A stretch of DNA of 64,000 nucleotides from Agelaius tricolor (Eukaryota; Chordata; Aves; Passeriformes; Icteridae): positions 3,052,001 to 3,116,000 of the forward strand of contig JALJCS010000034.1 in assembly GCA_023055355.1 (NCBI GenBank), in the 5' to 3' direction. The notes beneath the pieces are model-generated. The model saw nothing but the letters and a program-made list of their open reading frames with translations, was not told the origin of the DNA and did not search any database. Shown in pieces: positions 53,301 to 64,000 of this stretch. The position numbers were made by a program, and so were the translations under genes. Numbering within the stretch: the stretch's first letter is position 1; the number at the start of each line of letters is the position of its first letter.

Positions 53301-56300
53301 TGTAAAACTGACTTGCACTGAGATAATAACAGCAATGTCACAGGAATAATAACAATAAGATTGTGGCTGATATCAGGGTCAGGCTTCTTTTCATTGGTCC
53401 GGAGGTCAGTGTTCTTCATTGTATTAAGCCAGCAAGGGTTGAGGACATGGGGGATTGACATTTTCACGCTGGTTTTATGGCTTTATCTAAATATTGTCTC
53501 GTTGTGCTCCTTTTTATTACAACATTTTTTTTTAGACAAGTGTGTGAATGAAAAATAAAATTCCCCAAGAACCAAGTATTTCAACACTTTAACATCAATA
53601 TATTTTAAGTAGCCCCCCAAAAATATAAAAGATGTTTGCAAGTGTGTTTTGTAAATGGCTCACAGGTCATGTTTGGAGGAAACACATTGGAGGGACTTAA
53701 GGCTGAGCTGTGATTTTTGGATACTGATAACATCTACCCTTTCACTGTACCATTAAATATGAATATCATTTTTTATTTTAGCTATTTCTTATTTTTTGCA
53801 CTGCTGTCTTTTCTCATAGTTATGACAATACAGATGACATTAAGCATTCTAGCTCTTTTTGGTTGGTTACCTGGCTGGCCAAAACTGAAGTTGAACCTCA
53901 GATCCCTGTTCTGGAAAATATGGGACCAGTAGCATTGGATTTGTCTCTTCTAATCCAACTATATACAAACCCAGTTGTCTTTATTAAAACTGTAAATGTT
54001 TAATATAATGGGAGGGTAAACAGGAAATCTATCACCTTCCCTGTACAGCCTAGGTTCTGCTGCAAATAGAACAATTGCTACAGAGGCTGATTATCATTTT
54101 CAGTCTTTAAAAAAAATGTAAGCCAGTGTCTCTTTGCTGTTGCTGCTGAGACAATAAAAACAGCTGGGTGAAGTACAGTCTCCATGAGGTAACCAAATAT
54201 ATTGGAGTGAGAGGGAGACCAACCAAGAAAAAAGTAGTTAGCCTGAGGGAGAAAAACACTGCATGAAAATCTAGGTAAAGGGTTAAAATAACAGGTTAGC
54301 CATTTTATTTCCATTTATAAAATATAGCCCCCAAATGTTTGTTTGTACCACAGACAAGAGATTTCTATCTTTTCTCAACCTGCAGTAAAATACAGAGATT
54401 AAATAAATAGAATTGGGCATTTGTCCTTGAGAGCTTTCATGACCTCAGATAATAGTTGCTTGTTTACATTGGGCATAAACTTTACATTGCTTGTTATTTT
54501 TCCTTCTTTCTCAGAGCACAAGACTTACATCTATATACATGTGTTTCTAGTTTGACCCTAAATTTTCATGTTTTATGCTGAGGACAGCAAGTAAAATGAG
54601 AGTATCAAGGAAGCAGACACAGAAAATTAATAGCAGAAAGACATATTCCATTGAGGAAGCTGTGCTGGTCATGGGGCACGTGCTGCATGATTTGCCTAAT
54701 GAAGTGCTGAAAAGTCATGAAATATGAAATTGACCATCTCAGACAGTTTGTTTCTTTCTTCATCTATCTGTTCCTGTTGGGTCTTTAACTTTATAATTTT
54801 AAATGTTAAAAATGCACGAGTTTAATTAGAATTTTAGCTCACTGTCCATGTATAGACTTCAGAGATGAAGTTACCATCAGAGCAGCAAAGCAAAAGAGAA
54901 AAATAGGGCATGAGTATGAAGCACCTTTTCTGTTTAACTATATATTTATGTGTATCAAACACTGATGCATTCAGGTAGCTGTACAAAACAGAGCACTCAG
55001 GAAATGGCACCGTTAAAATTTTTATGGCTTTAATACCCCACTGATCTACTTGTTCTGCTCTAGCCATCATCACTACTTATCTGGAATCTCCCCATGACTT
55101 GTAGATGTAGTGGTGGCTGCTTTTTTTCCTTTGGAGCTGCTCCAGCTTTACTGATATTGTCTGTGACTGACACCCTCTTTCAAAGCATTTGCAGTTTCTC
55201 ATTTGCTGATGCCGCAGGACAGCAGTCCTGGCTACTGTCACAAAGCTGGAGAAGAGATCTTAAAAATTACCCTGGTGTTTATAGTTGCAATAAAAACATT
55301 TTGTCTTTTAACCTGCAGGAGGGGTGGGTGCATAGCAACCATGGCTGTTCATTATGGGCTTTTATTTCAAACATCTCATCCCCTCAGCACTTTGTACAGC
55401 ATTGCAGGAGCTTGACCTACAAAGTAGCTTGGTTATTCTGAAGGAACATCCAGCCCTTGGCCCTTCCTATTTATTTCCCCTCAGATGTTCTGCAGGAATT
55501 TAAAAGATCTTCTGTGCCTGGTGCTGTTCTCAACTGAGCCGCGTATCTCTGACCTGGCTAGGGACACCTGCCTGATATTCCCTGATGAAACAGGCACGGA
55601 ATGCACAGCCCTTGGAGAAGAGATCCACCATGAACAGGGCTGTTCTTTATTTCTGTGCAGCAGTTTTGCTTTTCTTTGAGTGTAGCAGCTTATAGGAAAA
55701 AAAGACTGGAAGTGAAGTTATTTTACAGTGAAGCGCAGAGCGGTGGTGGAAGCACTTTTCTGGAGAAAGGATTGTTGTGGCTGAACTGATTTATACTAAT
55801 GACTAGATAGTTTTTAGTTCCAGGAAACCATCTGAGCCATCTCACAAGCCTGGGCTTGAATCTGCTGCAGGAGTAGCACAGCAGCTCCTTGTCCCGGGGG
55901 AGGCTGCTGGCACTCCAGGGAGCTCACCTCCAGATGGGAGCACAGCTGCTCTGATTGGGATGTCAGCCCAGGGGGGTTTTGTCCTGTGATGCTCCTCAGT
56001 GTTAGTGCCTTGTGCCCTCTCTCAGCAGATGGGCCTAGGAAGGGGCTCAGCAGCAGCCTCGGTAATTCAGTGGTGCTCACCAAACCCCCTGCCACGGCTG
56101 ACTTTGTGCTGTGTGACAACTGTATCAGCTGGGCTAAGAAAGTACGTGACTCTTCCCTGCAGATCTTGTATCATTTGGAAAAGCAGCTGTTAAAAACACT
56201 GGGAGCAGAAGGGATTTTGTAGGACCCTTAATGGTCACAGCCAAATGCTTTGAGTTTTCTGTCAATAGTTTTTATTTTTTTTAAGCCTTTGAACAATATA

Positions 56301-58217
56301 TCCTGACAATAATAAGTTTGTGCACAGGAGTACATATTTATTTGCAGATTTAACAAGATGTGAATATACACCTCTTGCTGCAGGCCAAAGTAAATTTGTA
56401 AGTTATGTGAGATTTTGGTTATGTGTGTATAAAATGATTGTTATTAACTATGGGACAATTTGCTTTCTCTTCCTGGCTGTAAAATCTCTTAACAGGAAAA
56501 AATGCAACATTAATAATACTACAACAGAGGGAGTCATATTTATGACTAGAGGAGAACACTGGCTGACTCCCTGGAAGGTAACATTTCACAGTTTATGTTG
56601 ACAAGTAAATATTTATGACTGAGATCACAGAACACCAGCAAAATCATCAATAAGGGATCCTATAATGTTGTGAAAGAAAAATTCTTCCTAAACAACCTTT
56701 TGCAAACTTAGTTTAACTGGATGATGCCTTGTTAATTCTTGCAATGGATGGTGACAGTGACATGAATAAGATATATTACATTAGTCAAATGGAATGCATG
56801 TGCTGAATGCACAAGTTTAACCATCCATACCTGCACAATAAACCTAATTAAATGGTGTGTCATCAAAGATGATGGAAATGAAAAGATAATGAAGCAAATC
56901 ACATGAAAAGTGTTCAACAAAATTTATTCTGAAAGGATAGGAAAGGTTATTATAATTAGAGAAGTAGTCCTTCATGTTAATCACTTTTTTAAATGTCTCA
57001 TTAAGAGCACAAACTTGAGAAAAATCATAGCAAGTCAATTTCCAGCTTGGGGCAAATGACAGGAATTTTTGTTATGTCGTTTATCAGAAAGGGATATGTA
57101 TTTTTACTGCTTAGTGCTGAGGGAAAGTTTCAGGTCTGCATGGAAATAGCTGGCTTATGGCTCTTTGTGTCTGACCAGGATCCTGGTTCTCTCCTCTGAG
57201 AAAGGTTCCAATAGAATTTAGGACAAGTATCTTGTGGATCATGATAGAATATTTACCACTGATGAGAACCAAGGCATTTTTATTGAGACGCCTGCCAATA
57301 CCTTGTTCAGAGGACCAACAAGCTGTGAAAGGGAAGGAAAGAAAAGGAAGAGACTTGCAGGGCTCTTCTGAGCCAAGAAGTTTTGTGTTTTCCACCCTTC
57401 AACATGTCGTGTGCTCAGTGAAAGAGACATGTGGCAGTGAAGGGACTGTCACCAGGCTCTGTATTGCAGGTGTTTAATTGTCCAGGACAAGTCTGTGAAA
57501 GATGATGAGTGGCACTGGAGCTTTAGTCAGTTTCTCCAAAAGCAGAATAAAATGTATTATTAGTCCCCAAGTTAGGTAAAAATGTTTTCTTCAGGTAATA
57601 TTGTTACCTTCCCCTGTTGCAAGGTTACAATTAACCCATTCATTGATGCTGTGGGAGGAGAAGAGCCTAACAGCCCAGTTGTGTGTTTGTTGCCTGGATT
57701 AAACCGAAGTGACAGGCAAAGTACTGAGCCAGAAGTTTGCAGGACCAGGGTTTGATGGCATCCCCCTCTGCTCTGTGTGTATTTGAGGTATTTCCAATTT
57801 GTTTGTTCCATGATTTGAAATCATCATTGTACCTTTTTCCTTGGAGCTCATTCCCAGATTTATCTGCTTTCTCCACAGTTCAATTGCTCAATGCTTCTGT
57901 CTTCCCCAACACAAGCACGTGTTTAGGCTGTTTGTCCAGTTAATCTTTCTTTAGTTTAGTTTTTTATTTCAAGCCTATCTCAACCTCACTGGTGCTCTGA
58001 GACGCTGCTGGTCTTTGTTATTGCTGCTCTGCAGTGACTGCTAGCAGCCAGCATAGCCAGACTGCCCTTAGAGCCTGATGTGCAAGTGGTGTCAGGGGTG
58101 CCATCAAGTAACTGCAGCGAAGGGAACCTATAGAGATACTTCAGTCATCATCAACCAGGTTAAGGCCAGCAATTCTTCAACAGCTCTAGCATGCAGAGCA
58201 GGATCTTGAAGTTTATG

Positions 58218-58261
58218 TTAACTATTGATGGATACTTCCTGAAAAATCCACCAATAGTTAA
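58218..58261. other. 16-bp near-perfect hairpin
   Basis: The left arm at 58,218-58,233 (opening TTAACTATTG) and the right arm at 58,246-58,261 (closing CAATAGTTAA) pair over 16 bases with a single T/C difference, around a 12-base loop. In RNA one orientation allows a G-U pair at that position. The stem is short for a microRNA precursor. Confidence 0.6.
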
Positions 58262-59425
58262 AAATGGCATGATTTTTCAAGAAGACTTCTATGGTGTTTA
58301 TCTCTTCAGTGCTTTCTTGGCTGAAGTGATGCAGAGCAGGGGTGTTTAATGAGATCACAGCAGTGTCTCGAGTGTGACCTGTTGGCTGGCAGAAGGCAGA
58401 TACTTAAGAACAAATCCCAGTAGGTCGTGTAGCTTTTAAAGTAAGGTTTCGTCTCCACAAAGATTCTGAGATCTATTGGCAGAGAAGGCAGCAGAGAGAG
58501 AGATTGCAGTGCACCCATCTGAAATTTAATCAAGAAGTTAGTGTAACAAAAAGGAAGCTTTAGCTATAGAGAAAGTACTGCTTTGAATGTACTTCGTGGA
58601 AATCAATAGGGAATGGCAAGCCCTATACTCTTAACAATTTTGTGTCAAAATCTCGTTAACATATCTATCTTAATATATTAATATGTAGTCAATAATTACT
58701 CCATCAGAAGTGCTATAGTGTATGATTATTTCCAAGTAGAACTTCAAACTGAATTCTTAATGATTTCCTTTTTTTTAAAACTCACTTCATAATCACACAC
58801 AATAAAGCAAAAAATGAAAGGGTTCTTTGTGGGCAGAGCTTCTGAAGTCACTGCAGCCTCTAGTTCTGATCTTTGCAGAAATAGTGCCACATTTGTATTC
58901 AAGTGTCCTTGCTCCTGAGCAGAGATGGACACTGAAAAGTTGAAAACTCGGCTCTACTCAGAGTACTTGTTCCCCCTTTTAAGATGTTGTAGCTGTTTGT
59001 TGATTTGGTTTTTTTTTTGAGGGCTGTTTTCTCAGAGTGTTGCATTAATTCGAAGTGCTGTCTTCTGCTTAGGACAGGCTTGAATGGTCCTAATGGCATC
59101 TCCTGAGGTCTTAGTTTCTTAAATATGACCTTAAACAGATGATAGAACAACAGAATCTTAGAATCTGCTACTTCTCCATTTCACTTTGCTGGTGGCTGGC
59201 CCAGTATCAGAAGATGCCAGTACAGTGACCGTCTATTTAGTGAGGTGCCCAAATATTCCTGGAGCAGAAAAACTAATGGAAAAAAAAAAAAGTACACAAG
59301 AAACTAGGTGTCCATTGGCTTTGTCACAGCACCTGTGAAAGGTCAAGTCACTGTGCTAGGGAATTTCCTGTACCTTGGGGGAGGTCTTTTGGCTTTGTTT
59401 AGTGAACAGTACAGGCTTCTGGGGT

Positions 59426-59451
59426 CTGTCCTCTCCTTCTGTCCTCTCCTT
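59426..59451. repeat. 13-bp tandem duplication
   Basis: CTGTCCTCTCCTT occurs twice in direct succession without change. Confidence 0.8.
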
Positions 59452-60702
59452 GTTGCTTTCAGTCTCCTTGTATTTGAGATCTTTGCCTGAGATGCAGTCA
59501 GACACATAAAATATGCTGCATCTTTTGTTCTGCAGTGTAAAGACAGTTTTTACTGCAGTCAATGTGCTTTCAAATTTGAAACTACTCGGGGTACCAGTTT
59601 TTTGCTGTGTCTTTTGGAAAATGAAATTGCACACAAAACTGTTGAATTTGCACACGTTACATGTGCGACCTCTTCTGCAGACAAATCTCCCTGGAGTCAT
59701 GTGCTCTGGCCAAAAGAAAATGATACTATTATATTCCTTGGATATAGCTTTTTAGATAGATGGTTAGAAAGCAGTATTTTTACTGAAGAAATATTGACAA
59801 GATCTTGTGTTAGGCCCCTGAGGAGCTGGACAAAGCAACAATATAAAGCTCAGTGAATGGGTCTCACTGTGTGAGGTGAATCTGCTGAAGAACATGACTT
59901 TGCAGTTTGTGGTTAAAGGAAAGAGGAGCTGAATCCAAGGGGGCATGTGAATAACTGTGCAAGCCAAGTGACAGGATTCCATCTGCCCCATTTGGGTGAC
60001 TCCCAAGATGAGGCAATATTTCTCTTGCTTGTCTTTTACAAACAAAGCGTGGATATTTCCAAGGACACAAGTGGCTGAGACACTTTGTCCTTGTTCAGGC
60101 TGTTTGAGAACTGGCAACTCCTGGTGCCCAAATGCCCCGAACCACAGCCGGGGAGCCCAGGTTCAGCCCCGGAGTCAGGATGGAAGATGCCATCTGCTGA
60201 AGTACAGAGTCCAGTTTTCCTTGGTTTTTATCTGTCCTGGTAGGACTAACAATAGAAGCCACGGCGTTCAAGCCAGAATGTGGTGTGCTACAGGCAACAG
60301 TAGCTCAGCTGGCAGATGAATCTGCCTAATCCAAGGAGAAAGGAACTGGCTGTTTTTAGTATTGCTTTGCTACATCTTGTCTCTTGAAGCCTGTTGCAGA
60401 GTGCTACTTTGTGGTGTCTCATCCATGCCTAGGAGCTTTGGTAGTAGAGCATGTTACAGTTTGTCTTTAATATATGGCAGACGAAGAGAAAATAATGCAT
60501 TCATGGATAAAAATCCTTTGATGCCAGGGTTCCTTTGGAGAGTATCTGGGAAACTTGGAAAGCTTTGTTGGAGAGTGGTGATCTGTGTTACCTGAAACAC
60601 AAAGATTAGATAGTCAATTACCTTGTCAATTTTGCTTCCTCTCCTTCCCTCTTCTCTGTTGCTCTTTTCTTTGTGTGATTTAAGCTGCCTGGTACATCCT
60701 CA

Positions 60703-60726
60703 CACTTTTCCTTCGGAGGAAAAGTG
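60703..60726. other. 10-bp perfect hairpin with four-base loop
   Basis: CACTTTTCCT (60,703-60,712) and AGGAAAAGTG (60,717-60,726) are perfect complements around the loop TCGG. With a two-base bulge the pairing can be extended outward by the word CTCA. No T tract or bacterial context exists, so it is not a terminator. Confidence 0.6.
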
Positions 60727-61421
60727 AGTCCATCTGTCCTTTGCTCTTGGTGCTGAGATGAAGACTGCTCTGTCAACCTGTTGTTGTTTACCTCCCCAGG
60801 CAGGCCCAGCCCTGTCTGCGGGGAAGGAGACTGGCCTGGAGTGGTTTGTCAGGACTTGAGAAAGCGATGGATGTGCTTGGGTACAGGAGAGCAGAACTGT
60901 GGGACTGCCATGGCTGTGATTCCCTGAGGCTAACAGACAGAGCAGTCTTTTCCCAATAGGAGTGTGTATTTTGTAGCCAAAATGGTGTTTTGAAAAAACC
61001 CAAATGCCATTTTCTTGTTTATTTGTTTGTTTCGTGGTTGGTTTTTTTTCTTTTTTGTTACATAGCAGCCTCCTCGGAATGTAAAGCAGCGGCTTCGCTG
61101 GTCACTTGGATTAACTCATGGCCTATGTGTTAGCTGCCTTTTTTGTTTCTTTCTTTTGAAGTGAATTCATGGAAGACTAATATTGTGGCTTCTCTTCACT
61201 GGTTCTATGTTTTCTCACTGACTACGTGGAAGCTTTGTTGAGGGCTGTTTATTTTCAGAGGCGTGTTTATCGGTTATTTAGATGGAAAAGGGTTTGCGGG
61301 AGTGAGCTGCTCGGCTGTCAGAACTGTGCCATGAAGACAAAGCCGCTTTCCCCCCGCGCCTCGGGCCCTCAGGCCGCTGTCGGGCAACTCCAGGCGTTTC
61401 TCGCTCTCGCGCCAGGCGGAA

Positions 61422-61431
61422 TTGGCGCCAA
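61422..61431. promoter_or_regulatory. E2F-like palindrome
   Basis: TTGGCGCCAA is a perfect 10-base palindrome inside the CpG island and matches the core of E2F sites found in cell-cycle promoters. The match is by eye and binding is inference. Confidence 0.5.
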
Positions 61432-61456
61432 GCCGGAGCTGCTGCTCCTCGTCCCT

Positions 61457-61475
61457 CCGCCAGGGGGCGCTGCAG
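61457..61475 (+). promoter_or_regulatory. CTCF-like motif
   Basis: CCGCCAGGGGGCGCTGCAG contains the CCASYAGRKGGCRS-type CTCF core with few or no mismatches. CTCF sites at CpG-island promoters are common in vertebrates. Occupancy would need ChIP data. Confidence 0.6.
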
Positions 61476-61532
61476 CCGCCGCCGCCGTGAGGGGGCCCCG
61501 CGGGCGCCATTTTGTGGCGGCGAGGCGGCGCG

Positions 61533-61664
61533 ATGGCGGAGCGGGCTCCTGAGGGGCCGGGGGCGAGCGGGACCCTCCGTGCGCTGAGAGGGGGCAGGAA
61601 AGGGCGCTTCAGCTCGGGGGACGATTCAGGTGTAGTCTTGGCCTTGCAAAAAGGGAAGAAATAG
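61533..61664 (+). CDS. Possible first coding exon or upstream ORF in the CpG island (gene unidentified)
   Basis: An ATG at 61,533 has a good Kozak context (G at -3, G at +4) and opens a 43-codon frame starting MAERAPEGPGASG and ending at a TAG at 61,662. Inside it, CAG|GTGTAG at 61,629/61,630 could serve as a weak splice donor, giving a 32-residue first coding exon that ends in ...SSGDDS plus one base. Stronger donor-like sites lie after the stop: AGG|GTAGGT at 61,672, GGG|GTGAGC at 61,693 and GTG|GTGAGT at 61,711. If one of those is used, this frame is only an upstream ORF and the real start lies in a later exon beyond the window. The G/A/P/R-rich composition is what any GC-rich island gives. 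I do not recognise the protein. Confidence 0.3.
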   Translation: MAERAPEGPGASGTLRALRGGRKGRFSSGDDSGVVLALQKGKK

Positions 61665-61750
61665 CCGAGAGGGTAGGTATCGGTTGGCCAGGGGTGAGCT
61701 GCGAGGTGGTGGTGAGTCTTCCTTGCCGCGCCTGACCCGTGAGGGGAGGC

Positions 61751-64000
61751 TGCAGCAATGGGTTGGGCTTTGGCCATTTCGGAAGGGCACGGCTGGTGGA
61801 CTGTGCTGTTCCTGAAAAAACTTACTGCAAATGCTGGGAGGTGGCAAAAGGTGCACGTTTGTTAAATAAAAACCGCTCCCGAGAGACCGAAAGGGACATC
61901 AAGGCCGTGAGGGCTGCAGAGGGAGAAACAGGTTCTGGGGGACTGCGTGATTAAGGGAAGGCAATAAAATATGCTAACTCTGGTTGTGTTGCTTCTGAGG
62001 AGCTGCTTTTCCCACTCCGAGGGCTGTCGAAGGACAGGGCAGAACAGGAGGTGCCGGTGGAGGCAGCAGTGCAGTGAGCAGATCCCAAACGCTTTCCTGT
62101 GGGGGAAAAAATGAAGGTTAGTGACAATGACACATGACTGAGGGGTTTGTTGCTTCACAGCACCATGGCTGCATAACAAATGTGTTTGGTTAAGTCTATG
62201 AGTTTTACTACATAAGAATGGTTTAAGGCAAGGAAAACGTTAAAAAAACCCAAAAAGACAAGCTGAGACTTTCATCTAGTTTATGATAATAGAGAAAATG
62301 TTTAGGAGAGAAAAAGCTTCTCACCTGTAACTCTGGTGAAAGCTGTGGAACTCAGCCAGATTTGTAACCAGAGAGAGATGGTTTTGGTTTTCCTTTGGAG
62401 TAGCAAGTAAGGTTTTTTTTTGTCCGTGTTCATTGTCTGGGGTTTTATAAAGCATGAATGCTCTTCATGGTTCAATTAAGAATTAAAGTCAGGAATTTTG
62501 TGTTGCTTTCCCTTTGGGGCAGCAAGAACAAAGAATTTTGTTCTGCCTTGAAATTCATTGTAGTTGTAAAGGAGAAAGCAAACAAATTCTCGCCCTAGAT
62601 GTGCTGGAGTACTGCACTGGGCAGCCCAAATATTTGAGGCAGAGTAGCAGAAATACTTATTGTGAGCTAAGTGCTCTGGCAGTCATTTGGACCAAGTATT
62701 GCAAGAACCAAGATGTTTAACATTTTGTGAAGAACAAATAATGTGAATTTTTAGTGGAGTTTTCTGTTTGTGCATGGCAATCTCTAGTAAGACATGCACT
62801 GCCACTGTTACTTGGGCAGCCCATGAGGCACACCATGTGCCGTCACGCCTATTTTTAATTATATTAATTTAAAGGCTGAGAAATGCGATTGACATTGCCA
62901 TCAGTGTTCAAGAACACTTAAAAATAGGTATGGGAACATGCTTAGAACCTATAAACAACAGGAAGAAAGAAGATTAATTCAGTCAGCTTGAAAACTTGTG
63001 AAGGTCAACATGTGCTGTAAACATGCAATAAAGATTTCTTCCACAAACGGTGTGGTTTTTTTTACTTGTGTCATATGTTTTGGTTTGGACAAGATTTGAC
63101 AGGTGTGTACAGAGGGAAAAACGGAGGTGAAACAAATGTCAGGAAGCTGGATGCGTTGGGATGGTAAGTGTTTATGGTAAGTATTGCAGAATGCTGCAGG
63201 GGTATCACAGAAGGTATGGCTCTCTGAAGCTGAGTAATTGTCGTGGACTGTAAGTATGCATTGGAGTATTTTGACTCAAGCAGACATTGTTAAGCTGTGG
63301 CCCAGACACTGAACAATGGAAGTTTGTTTTTTGTTTTCAGGACAAATTGTGTTTCACAGGAGTTGGAGACTTTTAAAAAATTGGTTGCAGCTAAAATGAT
63401 AAAATCTTTAACTGAATGACTGTTTATTTATTTTACTTAGATGTGTATTTTACACAGCATTATTTTACTTGTTAAAACTCAGGTGTTTCTGTAGTGATTA
63501 TTGTTGGGTTTGGTGAGCATCAGGTGAGGAGAGCAGGGAGCACAGTGTGAGTGTCCTGACCTCTTAGTAGCAAGGGCCTGACTGGAGTATCAAATGGACA
63601 CATTTATATCAATTCATTAATATTTATTTTTAAGCAAAAGGTTTATGGTCACTTGATGGTTCCCATGCACAGCTGACCCTGAATTCCTCTGTCAGGGAAT
63701 GGGAGGAGGCTGCTTTCCTTCAGTGGGTCATGGGTATCTGCTGGGAAGGTGTTGAGAGCGTTTCTTCTGCTCAGACAAACTTTATTGGGTATGTTTTGTG
63801 CTTTTAGTTGTGTGGTTTGTGAGAGGCTTTTTATTTCTTAATAATTTTCAGGGCTCGTAATTTAATATTGTGGTTTGTGCATTTTGTGCCACTGTAATCA
63901 TCACCTGCTGGGCACTCATCTCTGAAGTTTTAGTGCCAGAGCTCTTTCCTTGGAGAGTGGGAGGATGAAGAGTACTGTAATCATTTCAAGGCACTTTGCT
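61751..64000. other. Likely first intron of the CpG-island gene
   Basis: No further exon is supported in the last 2.2 kb. The plus strand is rich in T and G, as expected for the sense strand of an intron. The nearest open frame (62,514-62,720) has no splice or family support. The intron reading is inferred from the promoter and donor-like sites upstream. Confidence 0.4.

Larger units (their letters stand above)
50391..61289. other. Gene-free stretch up to the CpG island
   Basis: I see no supported gene. Overlapping open frames on both strands at 51,815-52,322 have no recognisable domain. Hairpins at 58,218 and 60,703 and a 13-base duplication at 59,426 are listed separately. Two acceptor-like AG signals with open frames, at 59,536 and 61,066, are described in findings. 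Confidence 0.5.
61290..61750 (+). promoter_or_regulatory. CpG island promoter, TATA-less
   Basis: CpG density rises abruptly from the depleted background and falls again after about 61,750. The island is GC-rich, with GCC/GCG runs typical of housekeeping promoters of vertebrates. No TATA box is evident. Visible motifs include an E2F-like TTGGCGCCAA at 61,422-61,431 and a CTCF-like CCGCCAGGGGGCGCTGCAG at 61,457-61,475. YY1-like words (GCCATTTTG, GATGGCGG) lie at about 61,506 and 61,532. YY1 words near an ATG are common just downstream of transcription starts, which points to a plus-strand start at roughly 61,480-61,530. Donor-like sites on the plus strand support that direction. The island could also be bidirectional. 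Confidence 0.82.

Noticed and set aside
59120..59170. Possible minus-sense CR1 end (AGAATCTTAGAATC-like words)
   Set aside because: The ordered CR1 blocks that should follow are absent, so two short words alone are not enough.
60134..60172. GC-rich inverted repeat CCGGGG/CCCCGG with 13-base loop
   Set aside because: Only six pairs in a locally GC-rich patch, so this is expected by chance.
60302..60330. tRNA A-box-like TAGCTCAGCTGG
   Set aside because: No B box (GGTTCRANNCC) follows at tRNA or SINE spacing, and no cloverleaf can be drawn.
61226..61552. 108-codon frame across the CpG island
   Set aside because: It spans the probable promoter and is open because GC-rich sequence lacks stops. 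Alanine/proline/arginine runs reflect base composition.

Overview
The window looks like bird genomic DNA, most likely from a songbird. It is AT-rich and CpG-poor, with no operons, no bacterial start signals and no intact long gene. It carries two truncated 3' ends of CR1 LINEs, the dominant retrotransposon of birds and reptiles, and three copies of one solo LTR whose style fits avian endogenous retroviruses. Bird is a firm inference. The songbird assignment is weaker and rests on recall of LTR style only.

Layout: 1-10.6 kb is gene-free, AT-rich sequence. At 10.6-11.1 kb a CR1 tail lies next to a solo LTR (minus sense). A second solo LTR (minus sense) is at 17.5-17.7 kb and a third (plus sense) at 26.0-26.3 kb. 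Each of the three is bounded by TG...CA and by its own perfect 6-bp direct repeat, so the boundaries are exact. A 30-bp minisatellite lies at 23.4 kb and a 39-bp GC-rich minisatellite at 33.8 kb. A second CR1 tail is at 50.2-50.4 kb. Smaller tandem duplications, hairpins and palindromes are scattered between them.

The only convincing gene-related structure is a TATA-less CpG island at about 61.29-61.75 kb. It has an E2F-like palindrome, a CTCF-like motif, YY1-like words, an ATG in good context at 61,533 and several splice-donor-like sites, read on the plus strand. It probably marks the first exon of a gene that continues beyond the right edge. I could not identify that gene.

From roughly 22-23 kb to the end the plus strand looks rich in T and G by eye, whereas parts of the left third look A-rich. 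This could mean that much of the right two thirds is intronic to plus-strand transcription, but it needs a computed skew. The many 60-218 codon open frames in the window look like chance frames. A few with splice-acceptor-like starts or protein-like composition are listed as findings, not as genes. I found no RNA gene, CRISPR array or new biological system that I can support.
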